Shown here one piece after another: positions 8,508-16,975 of a DNA stretch of 64,000 bases. The DNA is from Prolixibacteraceae bacterium (GTDB lineage: Bacteria > Bacteroidota > Bacteroidia > Bacteroidales > Prolixibacteraceae), in NCBI GenBank assembly GCA_021740385.1, contig JAIOZY010000001.1:62001-126000 (forward strand), read 5' to 3'. A program made the translations under genes and the position numbers. The stretch's first letter is position 1. Each line of letters begins with the position of its first letter. Below the pieces are notes generated by a model. That model was not told the DNA's origin and searched no databases. It saw nothing but the letters and a program-made list of their open reading frames with translations.

Positions 8508-8807
8508 TTAATACCCCTTTCTGTAATGGTAAAGTATGGCAATTTCATCGGTTATGTCGGGTTCGTCTTTACCGCTGGCAATACGGTTGATAATGGCAAA
8601 GATAATCTGGATTATGATGGAGGTTACAATGGCTACGGGATAAGGATCATGAACGTTTTCCCCCCAAAAATTCAGGTCGTTGGGATCACTTATAATCTGA
8701 TCCCTGAATTTTGTAATTACCCACAGGCTGTACGATCCAAGAATCACTGCCGAGCTGATTAACGATACGATTGACTGTTTTTCTTTGTACGATAAATCTC
8801 ATTTCAT
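8508..8807 (-). CDS. Small membrane protein, first gene of XRE operon; start uncertain
   Basis: The usable frame from GTG at 8747 encodes 79 residues, but it begins in the middle of a hydrophobic helix. Reading the same frame upstream gives DLSYKEKQSIVSLISSAVI, a natural first TM segment, preceded by ATG AAA TGA at 8807-8799. A full-length protein of about 100 residues with two TM helices would therefore have an in-frame TGA as codon 3. Either translation starts at an unusual codon, the gene is broken, or there is a base error. Such small membrane proteins commonly accompany this class of XRE regulator. Confidence 0.6.
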
Positions 8808-8847
8808 GGTTGAAAATGTTTTAATTATTTGTTAAAGATTACAGGCA

Positions 8848-8878
8848 CAAAGATAAATATATTTTACACAATGTCAAA
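8848..8878 (-). promoter_or_regulatory. Bacteroidota-type promoter of the XRE operon
   Basis: On the minus strand, TTTG (8878-8875), 19 bases, then TATCTTTG (8855-8848). This matches the Bacteroidota -33/-7 consensus TTTG-N19-21-TAnnTTTG exactly. The expected RNA start is about 35 bases before the ATG at 8807. Confidence 0.8.
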
Positions 8879-8902
8879 AAAACCATACACAATGTCAAAA
8901 AA
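8865..8902. promoter_or_regulatory. Tandem operator-like repeats over the XRE promoter
   Basis: TACACAATGTCAAAAAA occurs at 8865 and again at 8886. The 21-base offset, two helical turns, places both copies on the same DNA face. The promoter-proximal copy contains the -33 TTTG. Occupancy would block RNA polymerase, consistent with repression by the XRE protein of the same operon. Confidence 0.72.
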
Positions 8903-8969
8903 TATCTATATGGAATTTTTTTCAAATCAGAATTACCTTGGTAATTAACGGTTTGAATAATTTGTGATC

Positions 8970-10421
8970 CTACCTTGGTGGCTCAATTCCGGGGTACCAT
9001 TTCGACCAGATTGCATCATATGTGCCGTTTTCAACAAGGGTGTTGAAAGCCTGTTCCCATTGCTGAAAGTAATCACTTTTTGTTTCGATATTAAAAGCCA
9101 TATACGTATCGCCTGTCGAAAGCACCAGTTCGTTTCGTACACCGGAAGCATCATACCCGAGTTCCGATGCAAGCGATTCAATGGCAATGTCATTAAGCAC
9201 AGCGGCATCAACCGTTCCGTCCATAAGCATTTCAAACACGATGGCGGGGGTTAACCCGCTTTGAAGGTTAGTGAAACCGGCTTCAATCAGTTCGCTTTCG
9301 GAAGCCCATCCTTCGGGTACGCCAACTGCCCCGAGGTTTTTTGCATCGTTTAATTCTGAAAGGGAAACGGTGCTTTCTGACTTAACGAAGAAGCAGTAAC
9401 TCTTCCGGCACAGGGGACCGATCCAGTTAAAAATCGCTTCACGGTCGTCGTTTCGGAGTGTGCTGAATACAATTGAATTTGGAACGAGGAGTGCCTGGTT
9501 GTAGCCCTGTGTCCAGTTGTTTACAATAATCGGGTCATTGTTGTCGAGCTCCTGCATCAGAGCTTCAACCATTTCTACGGAGCTTCCTGTTAGCTGGCCG
9601 TTTTCACCGGTGTAGCTTTGGGGCGGATTTTCTTCAGTATAAATGGTTAGTAAGCCGGGGGCTTTTTCTCCGGGCAGGTATTTGTCATAAATTTTTTGCA
9701 CAAAACCTTCCGCTTTTAGCCAGTCAAGTTTTTCCTGCCATATATTTATAGTTTCGTCAGAAACTCCGGGCGAAAAAGCAAGAAAGCCCTGCATGGTTGA
9801 ATATTTGTAAGTTGTTGATAATTGGCTGCTATTGTGTCCGTTGGCTTTGGCAATGGCAACAACAGCTTCGGTGAGGTCAAAAACCGCATCAATTTCTTCA
9901 TTGAAAAGTGCAGCAATGGCTTCATCAATTGTACTGTAATAAACCGTATTTGTAAAACCTTCGTCCTCCAATATTTCAAGGGTTGAATAGCCCGTAACAA
10001 CACCAATGGCATTTAAATTTTTTGCATCGCTCAGGCCACTAATTTGATAATTTTTTGAAGAAAGGCTTACAAACCCGCTTGTTGAAAGCATAACCGGTCC
10101 GACCCATTGCAGTTGTTCTTTTCTTTCGGTGGTCATTATCGTTGTAAAAAGGACAATATCATCGGATTTTTTTAGGTCATCAAAAGCCCCATCCCAGTCG
10201 GTTGTTACTTCAATTGTTTTGCTGTGTTCCCCAAGGCAGCCAAGAATCGAATCGGTAATTTCGACTGATATTCCCTTCAGTTCATCGTTTTCGACGTAAC
10301 TGTATGGCCGTAATTCTTCGCATATAATCCGCAGGGTTGAAGAACCGGTTTCATCCTTTTTGCAGGAAGAAATTAAAAACAACGCAATTAATGCGGGTAC
10401 TGTAAAAGCAAAATGTTTCAT
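8970..10421 (-). CDS. Lipoprotein with two tandem solute-binding (SBP_bac_3) domains
   Basis: 483 residues, signal peptide and lipobox LISSC then KKDE. Two homologous extracellular solute-binding domains lie in tandem: about residues 30-250 (LRIICEELRPYSYVENDELKG...) and 258-480 (LLTIYTEENPPQSYTGENGQLTG...). Each has the Q/D-rich switch segment (DAKNL, GVVTGYS; DAKNLGAVGVPEGW) and a terminal IYDKYLPG or IWSKWYPG. The family binds polar amino acids for ABC uptake or sensor kinases. No permease or ATPase is adjacent, so the partner is unknown. Monocistronic. Confidence 0.85.
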   Translation of the reverse strand: MKHFAFTVPALIALFLISSCKKDETGSSTLRIICEELRPYSYVENDELKGISVEITDSILGCLGEHSKTIEVTTDWDGAFDDLKKSDDIVLFTTIMTTERKEQLQWVGPVMLSTSGFVSLSSKNYQISGLSDAKNLNAIGVVTGYSTLEILEDEGFTNTVYYSTIDEAIAALFNEEIDAVFDLTEAVVAIAKANGHNSSQLSTTYKYSTMQGFLAFSPGVSDETINIWQEKLDWLKAEGFVQKIYDKYLPGEKAPGLLTIYTEENPPQSYTGENGQLTGSSVEMVEALMQELDNNDPIIVNNWTQGYNQALLVPNSIVFSTLRNDDREAIFNWIGPLCRKSYCFFVKSESTVSLSELNDAKNLGAVGVPEGWASESELIEAGFTNLQSGLTPAIVFEMLMDGTVDAAVLNDIAIESLASELGYDASGVRNELVLSTGDTYMAFNIETKSDYFQQWEQAFNTLVENGTYDAIWSKWYPGIEPPR

Positions 10422-10531
10422 GAGAGTAATATAAATAATATAAAATTTCAGCTAAATATAAGCTGAATTATTTAAAATTGTAAACAAACTTCCGAATTGT
10501 GGAGGAAAAGATAAACGTGTTCAGATGAACT

Positions 10532-11494
10532 TTAGTTAAAGTCAACCATCACTTTCAGGCTGCCCCTTGTTTTTGCCAGCTCAAAAGCATCAAGCGCCTT
10601 TTCGGTGGGGAAAACTTTCTGAACGATTGGCGAAAGATCAACACCTGTTTTAATGTATTCCAGGGCCGGCTTGAACAGCCCGCACCGTGAGCCCACAATG
10701 GTTATTTCATCAACCACAACGGGGTTCATGTTGATTTTTTGATCGGCAGCAATGGTGCTTTTCAATACCAGTGTGCCGCGTGGTTTTGTGTGGCTTACCG
10801 AAAAATCGAAGCCCGAAGCGCTTCCCGTGGCTTCAACAACAATGTCGTATTTTTTTTCGGGCATTTCGTCAAGCAGAATAGTTTTACACCCGTTCGTTTT
10901 TACCAGCTCAAGTTTGTCAGCATGTTTCCCCACGTGGGTTATCTTTGCACCGGTGGTTGAAAGGGCATGGTTGATAAGCAACCCCAGTTTGCCGTCGCCA
11001 ACAATCAAAACTTCGTGTGATGGCAAAATGGTAAGTTGTTCCAGTATTTCGAAGCCGGCGGCAAGTGGTTCGGTAAGCGTGGCAATTTCGTCGGGGATAT
11101 TATCAGGGACTTCCAGCAGGTTTACAAGCGGAAGTGTAATGTATTCGGACAGGCAGCCGTTGCGGTTAAAAATGCCAAGCGTGGTGCGGTTTGGACAGTG
11201 ACGGCCTAAATCCCTTTGGCAGTATTCGCAATCGGGTTGGCGGCATGCACAGTTAATTTCGCCAACCACCCTTTTCCCCAGCAACGATTGGTCAGCATCG
11301 TTTATTTTTTCGACAACACCCACGAATTCGTGCCCCGGGATGCCTTTAAATCCCATGTAACCCTTGGTGATTTCAATGTCGGTATTGCAAATGCCGGCCA
11401 TTTTAATTTTTATGAGCGCTTCGCCGGGTGGCGGAGTTGGAATGGGTTCATTTTCTGAAAACCTCAGTTTTTTGTCAAAAAGTAGTGCTTTCAT
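10532..11494 (-). CDS. Zinc-dependent MDR alcohol dehydrogenase-like oxidoreductase
   Basis: A 320-residue medium-chain dehydrogenase. Catalytic zinc region: GICNTDIE and GHEFVG. Structural zinc lobe: four Cys in CACRQPDCEYCQRDLGRHC. Rossmann motif: VLIVGDGKLGLL. It is slightly shorter than usual (340-350) but appears complete. It lies 12 bases after folE on the same strand, so it is probably co-transcribed. Whether it reduces a pterin-related carbonyl or is merely a neighbour is open. Substrate not assignable. Confidence 0.85.
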   Translation of the reverse strand: MKALLFDKKLRFSENEPIPTPPPGEALIKIKMAGICNTDIEITKGYMGFKGIPGHEFVGVVEKINDADQSLLGKRVVGEINCACRQPDCEYCQRDLGRHCPNRTTLGIFNRNGCLSEYITLPLVNLLEVPDNIPDEIATLTEPLAAGFEILEQLTILPSHEVLIVGDGKLGLLINHALSTTGAKITHVGKHADKLELVKTNGCKTILLDEMPEKKYDIVVEATGSASGFDFSVSHTKPRGTLVLKSTIAADQKINMNPVVVDEITIVGSRCGLFKPALEYIKTGVDLSPIVQKVFPTEKALDAFELAKTRGSLKVMVDFN

Positions 11495-11506
11495 ATTGCT
11501 TAGAGT

Positions 11507-12130
11507 TTAATGTAGATTGCTGCTGATGATTTTGAAAAATTCTTCGCGTGTTGCTTCGCGGTTAAAAGCGCCGGTAAAATCGGACGTGGTGGTAACCGAG
11601 TGTTGTTTTTGAACCCCCCGCATTTGCATGCAAAGGTGTTGTGCCTCAATAACCACGGCAACACCAAGGGGTTGAAGCGTGTTGTGGATGCACTCTTTTA
11701 TTTGGGTGGTTAAGCGCTCCTGTACCTGCATGCGGCGCGAGTATGCTTCAACTACGCGGGCAATTTTACTCAGTCCGGTTATGTAACCGTTAGGAATGTA
11801 GGCAACATGGGCCTTGCCCACAAAAGGGAGCATGTGGTGTTCGCACATCGAAAACAGTTCAATGTCTTTTACAACAACCATTTGTCGGTAGTCTTCCTGG
11901 AACATGGCCGATTTAAGGATTTCTTCTGGGTTTGTTTCATACCCCTGTAGCATAAATTGCATGGCTTTGGCCATCCTCAGGGGTGTTTTTTTAAGGCCTT
12001 CGCGCGATGCATCTTCGCCCAGTAGCTCAATGATTTTTTTGTAATGTTCAGATAGTTGGGTGGTTATTTCTGGATCGAATTTTTCAATTCTTTTGTATTT
12101 CCCGTCAGGATTATTGAGTGTAAATTCCAT
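11507..12130 (-). CDS. folE: GTP cyclohydrolase I (FolE)
   Basis: Converts GTP to 7,8-dihydroneopterin triphosphate, the first step of folate synthesis. The start at 12130 ([10 protein letters not shown]) gives 207 residues, normal for the family. The frame also opens 17 codons upstream, but that extension is not family-like. Zinc ligands C96, H99 (MCEHHMLPF) and C167 (QHLCMQMRG) and catalytic His 98 and 165 are present, as is the QERLT motif. It is divergent from the Lrp-type regulator and heads the folE-MDR pair. folP lies about 40 kb away, in the cdaA operon. Confidence 0.95.
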   Translation of the reverse strand: MEFTLNNPDGKYKRIEKFDPEITTQLSEHYKKIIELLGEDASREGLKKTPLRMAKAMQFMLQGYETNPEEILKSAMFQEDYRQMVVVKDIELFSMCEHHMLPFVGKAHVAYIPNGYITGLSKIARVVEAYSRRMQVQERLTTQIKECIHNTLQPLGVAVVIEAQHLCMQMRGVQKQHSVTTTSDFTGAFNREATREEFFKIISSNLH

Positions 12131-12322
12131 TTTTTTCTTTTTATGCAAAATAAAACAATTCTGAGAAGAATTTGGTTGCAATTTACAAAAAGCTTTTTTT
12201 TGATCTTGTTGATTTTACAGGTGTGGCGTTGTATATTGTTCCGGAAAGCAACGAAGATTCAAATTATAATTTAACAGCTAACAGCTTCTTTTTAGCGCTG
12301 CAGGGTTAATGTTTTTAATATT

Positions 12323-12350
12323 TTTGTAACTTTAAATTACAATTTGTAAC
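12323..12350. promoter_or_regulatory. Candidate Lrp/AsnC operator upstream of the regulator gene
   Basis: A 15-base near-palindrome GTAACTTTAAATTAC (12326-12340) lies within a 20-base-spaced direct repeat of TTTGTAAC (12323 and 12343). The position, 18-45 bases before the Lrp/AsnC start, and the A+T centre fit autoregulation by a family that binds 15-bp A+T-rich palindromes. Inference only. Confidence 0.45.
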
Positions 12351-12367
12351 ACAAAATTCAATTTGGT

Positions 12368-12847
12368 ATGACCGAAGATAATGTAAACATGTCAAAAAAT
12401 ATCGACGAACTTGATAAGAAAATTTTAAAACTGATAACCCGCAATGCCCGCATACCGTTTTTGGAAGTTGCCCGCGAATGCGGCGTATCGGGTGCTGCAA
12501 TTCACCAACGTGTACAACGTTTACTAAACATGGGCGTAGTTTCGGGCTCCGAATTTATTGTAAGCCCCGAAAAAATGGGCTACAACACCTGTGCTTTCAT
12601 GGGAATTTACCTGGAAAAAGCAAGCTTTCACAAACACGTTGTTGAGGAAGTGAAAAAAATTCCCGAAGTGATCGAATGCCACTATACTACGGGTCAATAT
12701 GCAATTTTTATAAAAATTCAGACCAAAACCAACAAGCATTTAAAACAGATTATCGACGAAGAATTTCAGAAAATTGACGGCATTGCACGTACCGAAACGT
12801 TCATGTCGCTCGAAGTTGAATTTGAACGTCAGGTGCCAATAAAATAA
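12368..12847 (+). CDS. Lrp/AsnC-family transcriptional regulator
   Basis: 159 residues. N-terminal winged helix (DELDKKILKLITRNARIPFLEVARECGVSGAAIHQRVQRL) is followed by a C-terminal RAM ligand domain (FMGIYLEKA...VVEEVKKIPEVIECHYTTGQYAIFIKI). The start is either 12368 or the ATG at 12389. It lies directly upstream of asnA on the same strand, with 213 bases between. This parallels asnC/asnA pairing in enterobacteria, so an asparagine-responsive activator of asnA is the likely role. That is inferred from context. Confidence 0.9.
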   Translation: MTEDNVNMSKNIDELDKKILKLITRNARIPFLEVARECGVSGAAIHQRVQRLLNMGVVSGSEFIVSPEKMGYNTCAFMGIYLEKASFHKHVVEEVKKIPEVIECHYTTGQYAIFIKIQTKTNKHLKQIIDEEFQKIDGIARTETFMSLEVEFERQVPIK

Positions 12848-12981
12848 CCGGTGTTAATCCTGGGAATATCATTGAACGGTTCTGCTTTTGATGATTCTGT
12901 CAAATAAATGCACAAAATACTCCCGTGCTTTTCATTTTGTTTTAAAAAAGGATCAATTTCTTTATTATTGATTCAAAAAAG

Positions 12982-13023
12982 CCAAATTATTTTGGAAAAA
13001 TGATGAAATAATTGCTAAAATTG
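12982..13023 (+). promoter_or_regulatory. asnA promoter with overlapping palindrome
   Basis: TTTG (12991-12994), 21 bases, TAAAATTG (13016-13023, one mismatch to TAnnTTTG). The palindrome CCAAATTATTTTGG (12982-12995) covers the -33 element and is a plausible site for the upstream Lrp/AsnC protein. The start codon follows 37 bases after the -7 box. Confidence 0.55.
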
Positions 13024-13060
13024 GGGCAAATTTCAAATGCGAACAAAAAAATAGAAATAA

Positions 13061-14095
13061 ATGAAGCTACAAATTCCATCAGGGTATAATCCTGTACTAG
13101 ACCCGGTGCAAACCGAAAAAGCCATTAAACTGGTTAAAGATTACTTTCAAAGCAACCTTTCGTCGGAACTGAGGCTGCGGCGGGTTACAGCCCCGCTTTT
13201 TGTTTTGAGGGGTACCGGTATTAACGATGACCTTAACGGGACTGAGCGTGCTGTTAGCTTTCCGATTAAAGATTTTGACGACCAGGTAGCCGAGGTGGTA
13301 CACTCGCTGGCAAAATGGAAGCGGATGACTTTGGGAAGGCTGAACATCCCTGTTGGTTTCGGGCTTTATACCGATATGAATGCAATACGGGCCGACGAAG
13401 AGCTCGATAACCTGCATTCGCTTTATGTCGACCAGTGGGACTGGGAAGTAACCATTAGCGAAGGACAACGGAACCTCGATTTTTTGAAAGACATTGTAAG
13501 GCGGTTGTTCCGGATTTTAAAACGCACCGAATTCCAGGTCTGCGAAGAGTTCCCGATGATTGAACCCGCTTTGCCCGAGGATATCACGTTTGTGCATACC
13601 GAAGAGATGCTTGAAATGTATCCCGACCTTTCGCCTGAAGAACGCGAAACCGAAATGGCACGCAAACACGGTGCAATTTTTATCATTGGCATTGGCGGTG
13701 AACTTGCCAACGGCCAAAAACACGATGGTCGCGCACCCGATTACGACGATTGGACAACACCTACCCAAAACGGTTTTAAAGGGTTAAACGGCGATATTGT
13801 TATTTGGAACCCCGTGTTGGAACGTGCATTCGAAATATCATCGATGGGCATACGGGTCGATAAAGCCGCGCTTTTAAAACAACTCGAAATTGAAGAGGCA
13901 ACAGACCGCAAAGAACTCTTATTCCACAAAATGTTGTTAAACGACGAAATACCCCTCTCGGTAGGAGGTGGTATCGGACAGTCGCGCCTTTGCATGTACT
14001 TCCTTCAGAAAGCGCATGTTGGTGAGGTGCAGGCTTCGATATGGCCCGATGAAATGATTGAACAGTGCGAGGCAAACAGGATATTCTTGATGTAG
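13061..14095 (+). CDS. asnA: Aspartate-ammonia ligase (AsnA)
   Basis: ATP-dependent synthesis of asparagine from aspartate and ammonia in the cytoplasm. 344 residues, a normal length for the class II tRNA-synthetase-like AsnA fold. Recognised from RRVTAPLFVLRGTGINDDLNGTERAV, LHSLYVDQWDWE, GLNGDIVIWNPVLERAFEISSMGIRVD and the C-terminal SVGGGIGQSRLCM motif 3. No frameshift or truncation is seen. It is probably regulated by the adjacent AsnC-like protein. Confidence 0.96.
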   Translation: MKLQIPSGYNPVLDPVQTEKAIKLVKDYFQSNLSSELRLRRVTAPLFVLRGTGINDDLNGTERAVSFPIKDFDDQVAEVVHSLAKWKRMTLGRLNIPVGFGLYTDMNAIRADEELDNLHSLYVDQWDWEVTISEGQRNLDFLKDIVRRLFRILKRTEFQVCEEFPMIEPALPEDITFVHTEEMLEMYPDLSPEERETEMARKHGAIFIIGIGGELANGQKHDGRAPDYDDWTTPTQNGFKGLNGDIVIWNPVLERAFEISSMGIRVDKAALLKQLEIEEATDRKELLFHKMLLNDEIPLSVGGGIGQSRLCMYFLQKAHVGEVQASIWPDEMIEQCEANRIFLM

Positions 14096-14318
14096 ATTTT
14101 TGAAACAGTATTTCGAATCATTTTTTGATTTATCTTCGTCCGGTTTTTTAGCGTTCGTTTAGCGTTATCCAATAAACCTGGCCATACTGAAATCGATGGA
14201 GATGGTGTACTGCAATACACGCAGGAAGCATCGCAGGGTGAGCTAGAACATCAATTAAGCCCGGCAATGGTTCACTTTTAACTTTTCATTTTATATATTT
14301 GCAGCCGCTTTACAATTT

Positions 14319-14392
14319 GCTCCCTTAGCTCAACCGGATAGAGCAACGGCCTTCTAAGCCGTAGGTTGTGGGTTCGAGTCCCGCAGGGAGTA
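14319..14392 (+). tRNA. tRNA-Arg (anticodon TCT)
   Basis: A 74-base cloverleaf: acceptor GCTCCCT with AGGGAGT (one G-U), D-stem GCTC/GAGC, anticodon stem ACGGC/GCCGT with loop CTTCTAA (anticodon TCT, reading AGA), T-arm GTGGG-TTCGAGT-CCCGC, discriminator A. CCA is not encoded. A -7-like TATATTTG sits at 14294-14301, 17 bases upstream. A repeat-dense tract follows immediately. Confidence 0.96.
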
Positions 14393-15062
14393 CCGCCAAA
14401 CATCAGGGGGTGCAGACGTAGTCGCTTCGGCGGTGAACTGCACCTCCTTCTTTTTTCCGGATATTCGATTCCCGATACTGGTTTTACCCGCCGTAGCTTT
14501 AGGCACCTACGCTGTTCCTCCGCTAAAGATACTATGACGGCACGCGGAAAAGCTACAGCGACAGCGTGCGGTGGCGCAAGCGTTGTGTTAGTGAGGATGT
14601 TGTTATGGCCGTGTGTTTATCACCACGCTAAAGCGCGGTGTTAGTGAGTGGTTGTTAGAGCCGAGTGTTTTATCACCACGCTAAAGCGCGGTGTTAGTGA
14701 GTGGTTGTCAGAGCCGAGTGTTTTGTCACCACGCTAAAGCGCAGTGTTGCCTAAGCTCAGCGAAGGTGGGATTCTGGATACTCGATTCTGGCATCGCCCG
14801 CCGTAGCCTTGGCGGAGGAGGGATACTCGATGCTCGATATTAGATACTCGATACGGTGTGTCTCTATACTCTATACTCGATGCTGGCATCGCCCGCCGTA
14901 GCCTGCAACACTGCTAAAGCTTTAGCGACACGCGGTTGGCGGAGGTGGGATACTGGATACTGGATTCCTAAAAATACCTGAGAACCTAACCTAACAACAA
15001 TGACAATCCCGATGTACGTCGAGAACAACAATGACAAACAATGACAACAACGCTACCCCGAT
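14393..15062. repeat. Repeat-filled gap after tRNA-Arg, no gene
   Basis: No credible coding sequence is present. The tract holds GCCGTAGC/GGCGGAGG palindrome fragments (about 14488, 14800, 14890), the 53-base tandem repeat listed separately and short heptamer arrays. The heptamers are GATACTC-type at 14822-14856 and GATACTG at 14949-14962. It ends in the hexamer array. It separates the tRNA (+) from the ABC permease (-), so it is a convergent 3' region. Confidence 0.75.
14621..14746. repeat. 53-bp tandem repeat, two full copies plus part
   Basis: Units start at 14621, 14674 and 14727. Units 1 and 2 differ at two bases; unit 3 matches for about 20 bases. Each begins with the imperfect palindrome CACCACGCTAAAGCGCGGTG. 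A decayed unit lies just upstream. There are no variable spacers, so it is not a CRISPR array. Confidence 0.88.
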
Positions 15063-15120
15063 AACCTCAACCTCAACCTCAGCCTCAGCCTCAGCCTCAA
15101 CCTCAACCTCAACCTCAACC
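15063..15120. repeat. AACCTC hexamer array 1
   Basis: About 9.7 hexamers: AACCTC x3, AGCCTC x3, AACCTC x3 and a part unit. It lies at the 3' end of the ABC permease gene. A further AACCTC at 15154 supplies the permease stop codon (TGA on the minus strand). Confidence 0.95.
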
Positions 15121-15156
15121 TTTTTGTCCTCCGTAGTTTTAACGAAGGAGGAAACC

Positions 15157-15885
15157 TCAACCTCTCTTAATGGTCTTCCTGAACGAAAGGATTGCTGTAA
15201 AAAAGAATACAACGGTATAAGCGATTACCGGAAACAGGTTTTTCATTATTCCCGTGGTTTCACCACCCCTTAGCAGTATTTTTGCCGCATCGATGGCATG
15301 GGCAAATGGCAACGCATAACCAATGGTTTCAAACAGCCCGCCAACCATGTGCAGATCCATCCAGGCACCGCTGAAAAGACTGATAACGGTAATGAGCAAC
15401 GAGCCAACAGCCGATACCTGGTTTACCGATAATAATGCCCCTAAAGTTACCCCCATGCAAATGCATGTAAATGAAATAAGAAAAAAGATGCCGAGGACAG
15501 GCAGGATGTTTTGAAAATCAGCACCCAAAAACACACCTGTAAGTATACAAATAAGTGTTTGGGTGAGGGCAAATGGTATATAAGGCAGCATGTATGCCAG
15601 GATAAAGTGGGATGGTTTTAGTGGTGTTGTGAACAGCCTTGTTAAAAATGAGTTTTCTTTATCCTTTGAAATCAGTACTGAAGAAAACATAATGATGAAA
15701 GAGAAACTAAATATAAGTACGCCGGGTGTGAGCAAGGTTGGAGAAAAAATTTCTACCTGAGCCCGTTTGAAGATGGAAGAAAATAAAATCATCAGCAAAA
15801 CGGGCAAGGCCAGCCCCAGTGAAATAGTAAGCGGGTCGCGGTATATCTCTTTGAAATTCCGGCTCGAAAGGCTTAACGTTTTCAT
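15157..15885 (-). CDS. ABC-2 type transporter permease
   Basis: 242 residues with six hydrophobic segments in ABC-2 membrane arrangement. An N-terminal cytoplasmic lead (LSSRNFKEIYRDPLTISLGLALPVLLMILF) precedes extracellular IFKRAQVEIFSPTLLTPGVL. SKDKENSFLTRLFTTPLKPSHFILAYMLP is the typical ABC-2 coupling segment. It is the exporter subunit for the ATPase encoded immediately upstream (4-base ATGA overlap). The cargo is unknown; drugs or lipids are usual. The last codon and stop lie in the start of an AACCTC tract. Confidence 0.92.
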   Translation of the reverse strand: MKTLSLSSRNFKEIYRDPLTISLGLALPVLLMILFSSIFKRAQVEIFSPTLLTPGVLIFSFSFIIMFSSVLISKDKENSFLTRLFTTPLKPSHFILAYMLPYIPFALTQTLICILTGVFLGADFQNILPVLGIFFLISFTCICMGVTLGALLSVNQVSAVGSLLITVISLFSGAWMDLHMVGGLFETIGYALPFAHAIDAAKILLRGGETTGIMKNLFPVIAYTVVFFFTAILSFRKTIKRG

Positions 15886-16808
15886 GGTTGGGCCTCCTTT
15901 CCTGTTAATTGGATAAACACATCGTCGAGGGTAGGTTCAGGCATGTGAATGGCTTCAATTTTCACATTGCCGGAGCGGAGTATGTCCACAAGTGTGTAAA
16001 AATCGGGGTTGTTTCCCGTAATTTCAATGCCCGATGGAGTTTGTAAAACATCCATCCCTTTTTGCTGCAACATTTCGATCTCTTTCGTGGTTATATTATT
16101 CGTTTTAATATTAAGTGTTTGCCGGGTGTTGTATTTTTTCTTCAGTTCCGACGAAGTCCCCATTTCAATAATTTTCGATTTGTTCATAATGGCAATGCGG
16201 TCGGCCAGTGAATCGGCTTCTTCGAGGTAGTGGGTTGTGAGCAATATGGTTTTTTCCCCTTTTAGTTTTTCAATGTAATTCCAAACCGATTTCCGGGCAT
16301 GGGGGTCAAGGCCCAGGGTTGGTTCATCGAGGAAAAGTATTTGCGGGTCCGACATCAGGGCCATGGCAATGCTCAATCTGCGTTGCAATCCGCCCGAAAG
16401 TTTGCGGGCCTGGTCTCTTCGGTCTTCCAGTTCCATCAAATCCATTAATTGATGTGCTTTTTTCTTCGATTCTTTTTGTGAAAGTCCGTGAACACCACCC
16501 ATCAGAATAAGGTTTTCCCGGGTGTTTAAGTGCCCGGCAATGGCCGTTTCCTGTGGCGATACCCCAATAATGCGTTTTATTTTCATGGTGCCCTGGTTGA
16601 TGGGGTTCCCCATAATTTGAGCGTTGCCCGAGGTGGGTTTCAGCAGGCAGCACAACATTTTTATGGTGGTGGTTTTTCCGGCACCGTTTGTGCCCAGTAA
16701 CGAAAATATCTCACCCTGTTTTATGTCGAAACTGACATGCTGGACGGCTTTGCGCGACCCAAAATGTTTCGTGAGTTCCTTGGCCGAGATGGCAGCTTTG
16801 TTTTGCAT
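15882..16808 (-). CDS. ABC transporter ATP-binding protein (DrrA/CcmA-like)
   Basis: 308 residues from ATG 16808 (MQNKAAISAKEL). The longer frame to 16877 lacks family character. Walker A LLGTNGAGKTTT, Q-loop VSPQE, signature LSGGLQRRLSIAMAL, Walker B ILFLDEPTLGLDP and switch His in LLTTHYLEEA are intact. The C-terminal ~80 residues form the accessory domain of DrrA-type exporters (PTLDDVFIQLTG). Couples to the downstream permease. A TAATTTTG -7-like box lies at 16882-16875 on the minus strand. Confidence 0.95.
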   Translation of the reverse strand: MQNKAAISAKELTKHFGSRKAVQHVSFDIKQGEIFSLLGTNGAGKTTTIKMLCCLLKPTSGNAQIMGNPINQGTMKIKRIIGVSPQETAIAGHLNTRENLILMGGVHGLSQKESKKKAHQLMDLMELEDRRDQARKLSGGLQRRLSIAMALMSDPQILFLDEPTLGLDPHARKSVWNYIEKLKGEKTILLTTHYLEEADSLADRIAIMNKSKIIEMGTSSELKKKYNTRQTLNIKTNNITTKEIEMLQQKGMDVLQTPSGIEITGNNPDFYTLVDILRSGNVKIEAIHMPEPTLDDVFIQLTGKEAQP

Positions 16809-16975
16809 GTTCGTTGTGAATAATGATTTCTTTGGAAAAATAAGAAAATGAGATGATATATTGTGTTTTATATTCAAAATTATAGGGCAATAAACGAAAT
16901 AAATCGGGGAATGGCTTTTTGGGGTTGGGCAATGATTTTTTTTTCTTATTTTCAGATCGAATATAAATTTTTAAA

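Noticed and set aside
8799-8801. TGA read as selenocysteine
   Set aside because: Codon 3 of a membrane protein, no SECIS-like hairpin directly after it and no selenoprotein family match.
13097-14075. Several long antisense frames over asnA
   Set aside because: Shadows of the asnA codon pattern in higher-G+C DNA; asnA itself is unambiguous.
14621-14746. Possible CRISPR array
   Set aside because: The 53-bp units are repeated without variable spacers and no cas gene is near.
14991-15212. Minus-strand frame with an EVEVEAEAEVEV product
   Set aside because: It is a translation of the AACCTC hexamer array and the permease tail; no independent start or conserved content.
16809-16877. Longer N-terminus for the ABC ATPase
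   Set aside because: The extra 23 residues are A+T-rich and unlike the family; the ATG at 16808 directly precedes the conserved domain.
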